A stretch of DNA of 8,855 bases, from assembly GCA_026388865.1 (NCBI GenBank), contig JAPLIX010000053.1:1-8855 (forward strand). Direction: 5' to 3'. Below the pieces are notes generated by a model. That model saw only the letters and a list, made by a program, of their open reading frames with translations. It was not told the origin of the DNA and did not search any database. This DNA is from Pseudomonadota bacterium. Its GTDB lineage: Bacteria; Desulfobacterota; WTBG01; CAIYCZ01. Shown piece after piece: positions 1 through 5,497 of this stretch. The translations under genes and the position numbers were made by a program. Within the stretch, counting starts at the first letter, position 1. Every line of letters begins with the position of its first letter.

Positions 1-66
1 CAGGAGTACCAGCGCCACATTGAATGTTCCGTATATGATCATCAAGCCTGCTTTTGGTTCCATCAT
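1..66 (-). CDS. N-terminus of a membrane protein, probably the next subunit of the hydrogenase/complex-I-like module (partial)
   Basis: Only the first 22 codons are inside the window; the gene runs off the left edge. The visible start reads MMEPKAGLMIIYGTFNVALV followed by LL, a short polar lead and then a hydrophobic stretch, as in a first transmembrane helix. The start is supported by an AAAGGA ribosome-binding site (positions 77 down to 72) five bases before the first ATG; the second ATG directly after it is eight bases away and equally possible. The gene lies downstream of the NuoL/M-like subunit on the same strand, 255 bp away. In HyfB-HyfC or EchA-EchB type clusters the next gene is the NuoH-like subunit, whose first helix looks similar, so that is my guess. 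Too little sequence is visible to confirm it. Confidence 0.6.
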   Translation of the reverse strand, partial: MMEPKAGLMIIYGTFNVALVLL

Positions 67-114
67 GTATATCCTTTTTTTATAAACACCTTAACCCGGC
101 CAAGCCGGAAGCAA

Positions 115-261
115 ATCCGAATAGCGAAATCAGCAATTCGAAACAAATTCAAATGACCAAAGTGGAAAATTTAAAACGACTCTGGTGAAAAATGCTGTTT
201 TGAAGTTTGGAACATTTTTATTTTTTTAATTTGTTTCGTGCTTCGATATTCGTATTTCGAA
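115..261. repeat. 147-bp palindromic intergenic repeat with heptad arms (MITE/REP-like)
   Basis: This AT-rich block fills most of the 67-321 gap. Its left arm (115-142) is four 7-base units ending in CGAA, the third degenerate. Its right arm (234-261) is four 7-base units with the complementary core, TTTCGTG, CTTCGAT, ATTCGTA and TTTCGAA. The arms are therefore an imperfect inverted repeat, extended inward by AAACAAATT (142-150) facing AATTTGTTT (228-236). The roughly 80-bp centre is also partly self-complementary. I recall similar TTCG-rich palindromes dispersed through several environmental bacterial phyla, but cannot search for copies. No coding potential is evident. The rest of the gap holds only a small CCGGC-CAA-GCCGG hairpin (96-108) and the ribosome-binding site of the left-edge gene. 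Confidence 0.6.
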
Positions 262-321
262 TTTTTCTTGCCAAAAAACACGAAAATAACAACTAAGGGA
301 CACGTCTCTGCAATCTATTTC

Positions 322-2223
322 TCACCTATGCGGTTTTGGGTTTCCACCAACCCAGCGAATATACCGCTTCACCCCGGCATACAGATGATGAGCGCCGTAG
401 CGGTGCTGTTCCGCATCCTGCGCATAGCCGCACAACCAGGGCTCATCTGCCCTCTTTTTGGAACCGCCAAGCCGGGTAATAATGAATGCGATAATGAGCA
501 TGATGCCCAGGACCATGATGAGCACCAGCGGATCAAACAGGGCACTGCCGTCAGCGCTGGCAATCCCGGCAAGGCCATCAAGCCGGGCAAGCGGCATTTT
601 TGCAAGACTCGCTCCCAATCCCTGCTGGCTTCCGTGCAGGGCCTGCGCTATGAGCTGATAGGCACCGATGGGGATAATGCCAAATACCAGGCACAGGGCT
701 GCAAGTATCAGCTGGGGAATCTGCATCATCCAGCCAACTTCAAGCAGCGGCTTGCGCGCAGCTTTCTCAGCCACGTGGGAACTTGTTCTTGACAGGAAGC
801 TCACGCCAAAAAATTTCATAAACGAAGCAAGGGTTATGGCGCTGGTCAGGATGGCAAACACGGCACATATTCCCAGATACTTGGCAACGCTTGAGCCAAG
901 TATGGTTGAAACATAGATGCTCCATTTGCTGGCGAAGCCGTTAAACAGCGGCACTCCGGCAATAGAAAAGGATGCAATTAAGGTCATAATGGCGGTCACC
1001 GGCATAAACTTGATAAGGCCGCCCATCTTGTTGAGATCCTGGGTATCAGTAGCATACAGCATGGACCCGGCATTGAAGAACAAAAGGCTTTTAAATGTGC
1101 CATGGTTGATAGTGTGAAACAGTGCGCCATAGAAGCCGATTGCTGCAAGCCCGAGCACGGTTTCGTTTTGCAGGCCCGGGCGAATCAGGGCCACGCAGGC
1201 ACCGAGTCCGAGGAGAATGTATCCCACCTGTCCGATGCTGTGAAAGGCAAGAAGACGTTTGGATTGTTCCTGTTTGAGTGCTTGAAGGGTACCAATGAAG
1301 AGGGTAATCGTCCCCAGAGCAGCTATAAGCAGCCCCCATCCAGCGCTTGGATAGGATTCTATGGCCTGCTCCGGCACCAGCCACAGAAATGAGCGCATCA
1401 GCCCGTACACGCCGGTTTTAATCATAACTCCTGACAGGAGCGCGCTTACCGGTGAGGGTGCTGCGGGATGGGCGGCAGGAAGCCACATCTGTCCGAACGG
1501 CCACATACCGGCCTTGATGCCAAAGCCAATTAAATAGAGAAGAAAAGCAACTATCACCACTCCGCTGCCGCTCTGCAGCAAACCCGGCAGTCCATGACTG
1601 ATAGCTTCAAAGTCATATTTCATGAGGGTCTCAGACCCTACGGTTGCCGGTCCCTGGGCGAGTAGTGCCGAGGCAACCATGATCAGGACACAGGCGATCT
1701 GCATCATGAGCAGGTATTTATTTGCAGCCCGGACATTTTCCCGCTTTTTGTATTCATAGCGAACCAGAGCATACGAGGTAAGTGTCATGAGCTGCCAGAA
1801 AATGAAAAAGAAGAGCATCATGTCGCTTACGCATACAATCCCGTACATGCCGGCTACAAAAAGGAGAAAGTACGGATAGTATCTCGCAACGCCGTAATCT
1901 TTATAGTGCTCCATGTAGCTGATGGAAAAGAAGGCGGAAAGAACCGCGATGGTTGCTATAAGCCCAATAAATATGGCGCTCAAGCCATCTATGTAGATGC
2001 GCAGGGAGGAACCGAACTGCGGCAATTCCATGATGGTTACCGCTTCTCCCGGCCCTGACAGAAGCACGGTGCCTGCAGCTGTGATGGCAAGGAAACTGGA
2101 AAGCGCTGTGGCCAGAAAGCAGAGCCACCCTGCTACAGCTTTGTTTTTTGATAACAGCAGCGATACTATTGCGCCGCCTGCACACACTACAAGAGCGTAG
2201 ATTATTGCATAGGCTGGAGTCAT
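322..2223 (-). CDS. NuoL/NuoM/HyfB-family proton-translocating membrane subunit (hydrogenase-4 or energy-converting hydrogenase type)
   Basis: A 633-aa polytopic protein of the antiporter-like family that couples electron transfer to proton or sodium pumping in complex I and membrane-bound hydrogenases. Visible signatures are GFGIKAGMWPFGQMWLP (233-249) with the TM7 lysine K237, the HPAAPSPVSALLSGVMIKTG stretch (252-271) with K269, the NHGTFKSLLF stretch (373-382) with K378, and FNGFASKW (427-434) with K433. Length is closer to NuoL or HyfB than to NuoM (about 510 aa). The C-terminus has two more helices (about 500-525 and 565-585) and an EPWLCGY motif (594-600) recalling HyfB tails. Oddly, the TM5 position that is normally glutamate reads FWQLM, with Q144. 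The ATG start follows AGGA with a 10-base spacing. A sigma-54-like promoter lies about 160 bp upstream. It faces the same way as the left-edge gene and the iron-sulfur gene at 4064-4828. The exact complex type cannot be settled from this window. Confidence 0.9.
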   Translation of the reverse strand: MTPAYAIIYALVVCAGGAIVSLLLSKNKAVAGWLCFLATALSSFLAITAAGTVLLSGPGEAVTIMELPQFGSSLRIYIDGLSAIFIGLIATIAVLSAFFSISYMEHYKDYGVARYYPYFLLFVAGMYGIVCVSDMMLFFFIFWQLMTLTSYALVRYEYKKRENVRAANKYLLMMQIACVLIMVASALLAQGPATVGSETLMKYDFEAISHGLPGLLQSGSGVVIVAFLLYLIGFGIKAGMWPFGQMWLPAAHPAAPSPVSALLSGVMIKTGVYGLMRSFLWLVPEQAIESYPSAGWGLLIAALGTITLFIGTLQALKQEQSKRLLAFHSIGQVGYILLGLGACVALIRPGLQNETVLGLAAIGFYGALFHTINHGTFKSLLFFNAGSMLYATDTQDLNKMGGLIKFMPVTAIMTLIASFSIAGVPLFNGFASKWSIYVSTILGSSVAKYLGICAVFAILTSAITLASFMKFFGVSFLSRTSSHVAEKAARKPLLEVGWMMQIPQLILAALCLVFGIIPIGAYQLIAQALHGSQQGLGASLAKMPLARLDGLAGIASADGSALFDPLVLIMVLGIMLIIAFIITRLGGSKKRADEPWLCGYAQDAEQHRYGAHHLYAGVKRYIRWVGGNPKPHR

Positions 2224-2384
2224 CGTATGTGGTTCCTCACAATGTGGTGTTGGTTATGAGCTGAAACAGGTTGTTACAATTTAATTAAGCACGGTGGACT
2301 ATTTAGGCCTGTTTAGGTAATGTCTTGGAATTAATTATGCAAAATCTAAATAAATAAGAATTGTAATTTTAGAAATAAAATTTT

Positions 2385-2400
2385 TGCAAAAATTGCGCCA
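2385..2400 (-). promoter_or_regulatory. sigma-54-type (-24/-12) promoter facing the NuoL/M-like gene
   Basis: Read on the minus strand the site is TGGCGCAATTTTTGCA. It matches the TGGCAC-N5-TTGCA consensus at all core positions, with the obligatory GG and GC separated by exactly 10 bases; the deviations are A to G and G to A inside the weaker part of the -24 box. Transcription would start near 2374, giving a leader of about 150 nt before the ATG. E. coli hyf and hyc hydrogenase operons are also sigma-54 dependent, which fits. Not proven: no EBP gene is visible in the window. Confidence 0.5.
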
Positions 2401-2420
2401 TCAACAGACATACAAGAAAT

Positions 2421-2467
2421 ACCGGGACTATTAAGAGCGCTGCCGCGAAGCGCTAAAACCCCCCGGT
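2421..2467. promoter_or_regulatory. Nested dyad in the divergent spacer
   Basis: An outer ACCGGG (2421-2426) faces CCCGGT (2462-2467), and an inner AGCGCT (2436-2441) faces AGCGCT (2449-2454) across a 7-base loop. This GC-rich structure sits in an AT-rich spacer about 50-95 bp upstream of the predicted sigma-54 start. It has no T-run on either side, so it is not an intrinsic terminator. It could be an activator site or part of a structured transcript. Confidence 0.35.
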
Positions 2468-2484
2468 TTCAATTCAAATAAATG

Positions 2485-2500
2485 AATAAACATGCTTATT
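2485..2500. promoter_or_regulatory. 16-bp imperfect palindrome, possible enhancer site
   Basis: AATAAACATGCTTATT is symmetric apart from one mismatched base pair. Its centre lies about 118 bp upstream of the predicted sigma-54 transcription start, inside the usual range for enhancer-binding-protein sites. The assignment rests on position and symmetry only, and the region is AT-rich, so chance is a real alternative. Confidence 0.25.
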
Positions 2501-2585
2501 TCATATTGCTTTGATTCGTTTGGCGGGTTAATAATGTAGTCGATTGTGCAGGGTCAGTGATACGTTCATTGGTGGTAAATCGCCT

Positions 2586-2651
2586 TTGAGCACTATCTGC
2601 AGGCTATATAATATTGACAAAATGACATGGTGCTCAGCAGGGAAAACCCTG
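2586..2651. other. Two adjacent inverted repeats, possible leader or spacer structure
   Basis: TGAGCAC (2587-2593) pairs perfectly with GTGCTCA (2630-2636), extendable by one G-U pair, enclosing 36 nt. It is followed at once by a 5-bp stem-loop CAGGG-AAAA-CCCTG (2638-2651). I compared it by eye with cyclic-di-GMP and other riboswitch cores I know and found no match. If transcription of the kinase gene starts far upstream this would lie in its leader; otherwise it is a DNA-level dyad. Confidence 0.25.
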
Positions 2652-2715
2652 AAAAGTAATTGGTTAAAAAATCAAACTATTTGTTTTTACTTATATTTAA
2701 TTTTTTAATTGGTTC

Positions 2716-2730
2716 CTGTCAAAATGACAG
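2716..2730. promoter_or_regulatory. Operator-like palindrome CTGTCA-AAA-TGACAG
   Basis: A perfect 6-bp inverted repeat around AAA, placed just upstream of the expected -35 position of the candidate kinase promoter (-10 at 2754). Ten of its bases, CAAAATGACA, recur at 2618-2627 in the same orientation, 102 bp away, close to an integral number of helical turns. This is typical of a dimeric regulator site, but no specific regulator family can be named from the motif. Confidence 0.4.
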
Positions 2731-2753
2731 CTATCATTACATCATTATGAACT

Positions 2754-2759
2754 TATAAA
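2754..2759 (+). promoter_or_regulatory. Candidate -10 box for the receiver-kinase gene
   Basis: TATAAA, continuing as TATAAAAT, lies 72 bases before the ATG of the kinase gene. No good -35 hexamer sits 16-18 bases upstream, which would fit activation from the neighbouring palindrome at 2716-2730. Such boxes arise easily by chance in this AT-rich spacer. Confidence 0.3.
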
Positions 2760-2783
2760 ATGTGAATTTTAAAGTAAAAGGCA

Positions 2784-2809
2784 GGGGCTGAAATTTAAAA
2801 TTCAGGCCC
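2784..2809 (+). promoter_or_regulatory. Leader hairpin just before the ribosome-binding site of the kinase gene
   Basis: GGGGCTGAA (2784-2792) pairs with TTCAGGCCC (2801-2809) at eight of nine positions around an 8-base AT loop. It ends two bases before the AAGGAG ribosome-binding site (2812-2817), so it could modulate translation. There is no T-run, so it is not a terminator. Confidence 0.35.
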
Positions 2810-2831
2810 GGAAGGAGAATATAAGCTATAC

Positions 2832-3992
2832 ATGGAAACGCTTCGCATTTTAGTGGTCGAGGATGAATATGGTATGCGCCTGGCAATTGCCCGGGCTTTG
2901 CGGGATTATACGATCCATATTCCTGAGATAGAAGGAAAAATTGGGTTTACTATCGAGCAGGTTGAGGTTGCAGAAGAGGCGCTCACTATCATTAACGACA
3001 AGCCCCCCGATATAATTCTGCTGGATTATAAACTGCCCGGCATGAGCGGCCTTGACCTGCTTACCCAGGTATCAGCAAAGCAGCTTGACCTGCTGGCTAT
3101 CATGATCACGGCGTATGCATCTATCGAGACTGCTGTTACGGCCACCAAACAGGGCGCCTTTGATTTCCTTGCCAAGCCGTTTACGCCCATGGAATTAAAA
3201 GAAACTATTTATAAGGCCGTGAAACATCTGCTTCTGATGAGACAGGCCCATAAACTGACGGAAGAAAAGCGCAAGGTTCGCTTTCAGTTTATTTCAGTGC
3301 TGGCGCATGAAATGAAGGCCCCGCTGGCAGCCCTCGATGGGTACTTGAACATTCTGCGCGAGCGTGCAGCAGGAGACAGTCAGGAAGTATATGATCATAT
3401 GCTTGACCGGTGCCTGACGCGCATCCAGGGCATGCGCAAGATGATTATAGATCTGCTTGATTTGACGCGCATTGAGTCAGGAGAGCGGAAACGCGATGTG
3501 AGCGAAGTTGACGTGCGGGAAATCGTTCATACCGCGATTGATACGGCGACCCCTGAAGCACAGGAGCGGTCCATTAGCATTAGCTTCCCTGAAAATGGAC
3601 CAGTGCTCATGCAGGCCGATCGCAGTGAACTGGAGATTGTTTTAAATAATCTAATAACCAATGCCGTGAAGTACAACCGGGATGGCGGGCAGGTCGAGGT
3701 CAAGCTTCAGGCTGACAGCGGGCAGGTCAGAATTGTTGTGAGCGATACCGGGATTGGCATGACCGCTGAAGAGTCCGAGCGGCTGTTTAGCGATTTTGTG
3801 CGCATTAAAAATGAAAAAACCAGAAACATTCTGGGCAGCGGGCTGGGATTGTCTACCGTAAAGAAGATAGCGCTGCTGTATGGCGGTGAGGTAAGCGTAG
3901 AGAGCGAGCCTGATAAGGGAAGCAGGTTTACCGTTACGCTGAATCAGGATGCAGCGGTTAGCGCATCAACCCCCGAACCGGCTAATCAGTGA
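2832..3992 (+). CDS. Soluble receiver-histidine kinase protein (REC-HisKA-HATPase)
   Basis: A 386-aa cytoplasmic two-component protein with no membrane segments. The N-terminal receiver domain (about 1-130) has the acidic pair E10/D11, phospho-acceptor D65 in IILLDYKLPG, T93 and K115 (LAKPF). A linker leads to a HisKA domain with the H-box FISVLAHEMKAPL, H159. The HATPase domain (about 262-370) has the N-box NNLITNAVKYN (272-282), G1 VSDTGIGM (303-310) and G2 LGSGLGLS (334-341). No DNA-binding output is present, so it should act by phosphorelay or by controlling its own kinase through the receiver. The receiver-first order is the reverse of common hybrid kinases. The ATG has AAGGAG 14 bases upstream, a long spacing, but no nearer in-frame start exists. 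It is divergent from the NuoL/M-like gene and convergent with the iron-sulfur gene, suggesting it senses or controls the redox module; its stimulus is unknown. Confidence 0.93.
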   Translation: METLRILVVEDEYGMRLAIARALRDYTIHIPEIEGKIGFTIEQVEVAEEALTIINDKPPDIILLDYKLPGMSGLDLLTQVSAKQLDLLAIMITAYASIETAVTATKQGAFDFLAKPFTPMELKETIYKAVKHLLLMRQAHKLTEEKRKVRFQFISVLAHEMKAPLAALDGYLNILRERAAGDSQEVYDHMLDRCLTRIQGMRKMIIDLLDLTRIESGERKRDVSEVDVREIVHTAIDTATPEAQERSISISFPENGPVLMQADRSELEIVLNNLITNAVKYNRDGGQVEVKLQADSGQVRIVVSDTGIGMTAEESERLFSDFVRIKNEKTRNILGSGLGLSTVKKIALLYGGEVSVESEPDKGSRFTVTLNQDAAVSASTPEPANQ

Positions 3993-4001
3993 GCAGGGTA
4001 G

Positions 4002-4018
4002 CTCCGCATTTGCCGGAG
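4002..4018. terminator. Hairpin between convergent genes, weak terminator candidate
   Basis: CTCCG (4002-4006) pairs with CGGAG (4014-4018) in the 71-bp gap between two convergent genes. AGCTCC at 4000-4005 can alternatively pair with GGAGCT at 4032-4037. Neither form is followed by a T-run, so factor-independent termination is doubtful. Confidence 0.25.
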
Positions 4019-4063
4019 GGCTGTTAAACGGGGAGCTGCCGGACATCAGCGCTATCGAAAAAT

Positions 4064-4828
4064 CTACGGCTTGCAGGTTTTACACACCTCAAGCTCTGCG
4101 CGCGGTATATTAAATTTTTCAGCTATATAATCTATCTGCACCTGCGGCATAAACGGCTTGCCGCAGGTTTTGCATTCAGCCATGCGGAAGGTCTGTTTCC
4201 AGTTGTGCATGATCCGCTGACTTCCCATGGCATAGCCTCCGCCCGGGGAATGATACTGCGCATTCTGCACGTCTTCCATGGTAATGATGCCGGTAGGACA
4301 GATGTACACACATGAGCCGCAGCCGATACACTGTTTGGCGGGGTCAAAAAAAGGCGGCGCAACTTCCCGGCTAACCCCGCGGCTGGCAAATCCTATGGCC
4401 TCTACCCCCACCACTTCCCGACACGCGCGCACACACTGGCCGCAGAGAATGCAGAAGTTATTGCCGGTTTTAAAGCGCGGTTCATGTATATCATATTCCT
4501 GCGCAAGCTCTTTGACGATTTTTACATTCGGGCACCGGGCTAGCAGAAGCTCAAGCACCAGCTTTCTCACCGCGCGAACCCGATCACTCGTGGTCTGCAC
4601 TACCATGCCGCTATCAGCCGGATAATTGCAGGACGTGACTATGCGGGTCCTGTTTCCCCGTTGTACTTCAACAACACAGAGCCGGCACGCGCCGTAGGGC
4701 TGCAGTGCTTCATGGTGGCACAGGGTTGGTATATCAATATCCATTTCCCGGGCAATTTGTAATACGGTTGTGCCTGGGCGGGCCTCTGCCTCTTTTCCGT
4801 CAATCGTGAAGGTCATCTTTTTATCCAT
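4064..4828 (-). CDS. HoxU/NuoG-N-terminal-like iron-sulfur subunit ([2Fe-2S] plus two [4Fe-4S])
   Basis: A 254-aa soluble electron-transfer subunit of the kind that wires NAD(P)H- or ferredoxin-linked oxidoreductases and hydrogenases. Residues 5-80 are a plant-type [2Fe-2S] ferredoxin domain with C37, C48, C51 and C67. A bacterial ferredoxin module carries CILCGQCVRAC (C126, C129, C132, C136) and CIGCGSCVYICP (C167, C170, C173, C177), two [4Fe-4S] sites. The intervening region (about 90-120), where NuoG and HoxU normally have the His-plus-three-Cys cluster, has only C99, so that cluster appears absent. The C-terminus adds two CxxC pairs (CKTCGKPF at 219-226 and CKTC at 249-252), likely a zinc or rubredoxin-like knuckle. 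The start is either the first ATG or M5 (ATGACC), which has GGA upstream; neither has a strong ribosome-binding site. A sigma-70 promoter lies about 60 bp upstream. A partner flavoprotein is not in the window. Confidence 0.9.
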   Translation of the reverse strand: MDKKMTFTIDGKEAEARPGTTVLQIAREMDIDIPTLCHHEALQPYGACRLCVVEVQRGNRTRIVTSCNYPADSGMVVQTTSDRVRAVRKLVLELLLARCPNVKIVKELAQEYDIHEPRFKTGNNFCILCGQCVRACREVVGVEAIGFASRGVSREVAPPFFDPAKQCIGCGSCVYICPTGIITMEDVQNAQYHSPGGGYAMGSQRIMHNWKQTFRMAECKTCGKPFMPQVQIDYIAEKFNIPRAELEVCKTCKP

Positions 4829-4884
4829 TGGTTTATTTGCTTTGCAGCATAGATGGTTAGAAAGCCCATTTCGTTTGCTTGTTA

Positions 4885-4893
4885 TGGTATAAT
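4885..4893 (+). promoter_or_regulatory. Extended -10 promoter candidate facing right
   Basis: TGGTATAAT is a perfect TATAAT with the extended TGn element; no -35 is visible. It overlaps the -10 box of the opposite promoter. The only genes downstream on this strand are the small pair at 5297-5703, from which it is now separated by the inserted element. From the -10 onward, 4894-5011 contains nothing I can identify. Confidence 0.35.
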
Positions 4894-4914
4894 TAAAATT
4901 GCTCTATCTGTCAA
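4886..4914 (-). promoter_or_regulatory. Sigma-70 promoter for the iron-sulfur gene
   Basis: On the minus strand a perfect TTGACA (4914 down to 4909) is followed after exactly 17 bases by TATACC (4891 down to 4886). Transcription would start near 4879, leaving a leader of about 50 nt before the ATG at 4828. This is the best housekeeping-type promoter in the window. Confidence 0.6.
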
Positions 4915-5011
4915 TTTTAATTTAGTATGCAGTATGGGTGTATCTATACGGAACGGGTTTATTCGCGAAACACATAACGGGATAAAAGATGCTGCGATGC
5001 AGGGTCGGGAG

Positions 5012-5020
5012 GCGCTTTTA
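5012..5020. repeat. Left 9-bp target-site duplication of the MITE-like element
   Basis: GCGCTTTTA directly abuts the left terminal inverted repeat and matches GTGCTTTTA on the other side at 8 of 9 positions, as expected for a transposition footprint that has since acquired one change. Confidence 0.7.
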
Positions 5021-5342
5021 CAGGACATTCCCCAAAATTAAGGCATAGAAAACCAGCAAGCGGCATGACCGCAGTGAAAGGATAGGGTAGAGAAGTGGAG
5101 CACGAGCGCAGGGAGGTTTTTAACGCCACAACAATATTCTTAGTGGCTTGCGTCACGACCCCGGTTGTGAGCTTGTCGAACAACACAGGGCAGGCAGCTT
5201 CCAGAGCCTTCGACGCAGGGGAATGCAATGGGGTCTGGCAGGAGAGAATTCGTCCCGAAGGCCGAAGGGTTTCGGGATTGTGGCTAAACAACCCCCGTGC
5301 GCTATAGTAATGACAGCAATATAAATTTTGGGGAAAGTCCTG
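5021..5342. mobile_element. 322-bp MITE-like non-autonomous element
   Basis: The ends are 19-bp terminal inverted repeats: CAGGACATTCCCCAAAATT at 5021-5039, and the complement of CAGGACTTTCCCCAAAATT at 5324-5342, 18 of 19 identical. Nine-base direct repeats flank both ends. There is no transposase gene inside; ORFs of 70 and 110 codons crossing it look accidental. The interior folds repeatedly: GCCAC/GTGGC (5125-5129 with 5143-5147), GTTGT/ACAAC (5164-5168 with 5180-5184) and TCCCGAA/TTCGGGA (5253-5259 with 5271-5277). It is presumably mobilised in trans by a transposase recognising the same ends; a 9-bp duplication is compatible with several IS families, so I name none. Its right end forms the first codons of the small membrane-protein ORF. 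Confidence 0.75.
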
Positions 5343-5497
5343 GTGCTTTTATCCTTGACTTTATCCGCTATGTGCTGCCAATAATTCCGGTAGTGATAAT
5401 AATTTCAGGCGGCTTTATAGCTTTCCTGCAGCAATGGCCCGGATCACCAGTATCTAACAGCCTGTTAAAACAGAGAGAGATGAAGAGGCTTCTATGA
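5297..5497 (+). CDS. Small single-helix membrane protein, start uncertain
   Basis: A 66-codon frame from a GTG at 5297. Its only clear property is one transmembrane helix (about residues 26-44, VLPIIPVVIIISGGFIAFL) followed by a short basic tail. I do not recognise the family. Its stop overlaps the ATG of the zinc-ribbon gene by 4 bp (ATGA), so the two are probably translationally coupled. The first 15 codons lie in the right end of the MITE-like element and have no ribosome-binding site, so the listed start is doubtful. An in-frame GTG at 5372 would begin right at the helix. Removing the element and joining the flanks does not restore an in-frame upstream ATG, GTG or TTG before the next stop (TAA at 4975-4977). 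The gene may thus be 5'-damaged, or it may use a shorter form. Confidence 0.5.
   Translation: MRYSNDSNINFGESPGAFILDFIRYVLPIIPVVIIISGGFIAFLQQWPGSPVSNSLLKQREMKRLL
5343..5351. repeat. Right 9-bp target-site duplication of the MITE-like element
   Basis: GTGCTTTTA directly follows the right terminal inverted repeat and matches the left copy GCGCTTTTA at 8 of 9 positions. Confidence 0.7.

Noticed and set aside
238..792. 184-codon plus-strand frame beginning in the intergenic repeat
   Set aside because: Most of it is antisense to the clear NuoL/M-like gene, and its start lies inside the palindromic repeat with no ribosome-binding site.
2614..2619. Perfect TTGACA hexamer as a -35 for the kinase gene
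   Set aside because: The sequence 16-18 bases downstream is GC-rich (AGCAGGG region) and has no -10 resemblance, so it is better explained as part of the repeated CAAAATGACA box.
2638..2651. CAGGG-AAAA-CCCTG stem-loop as an intrinsic terminator or riboswitch core
   Set aside because: No T-run follows on either strand and the flanking bases do not match riboswitch consensus sequences I know.
2224..2831. Possible tRNA, CRISPR array or small coding gene in the 608-bp spacer
   Set aside because: No cloverleaf, no regularly spaced repeats and no frame with a convincing start were seen; only promoter-like sites and dyads remain.
4853..5041. 62-codon plus-strand frame ending in the element's left end
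   Set aside because: It has no ribosome-binding site, starts upstream of the promoter candidates and stops just inside the inserted element; its composition does not look like a protein.
4959..5291. 110-codon minus-strand frame through the MITE-like element
   Set aside because: It spans the element's left boundary, target duplication and stem-loops, and shows no domain. It looks like chance openness in a repeat.
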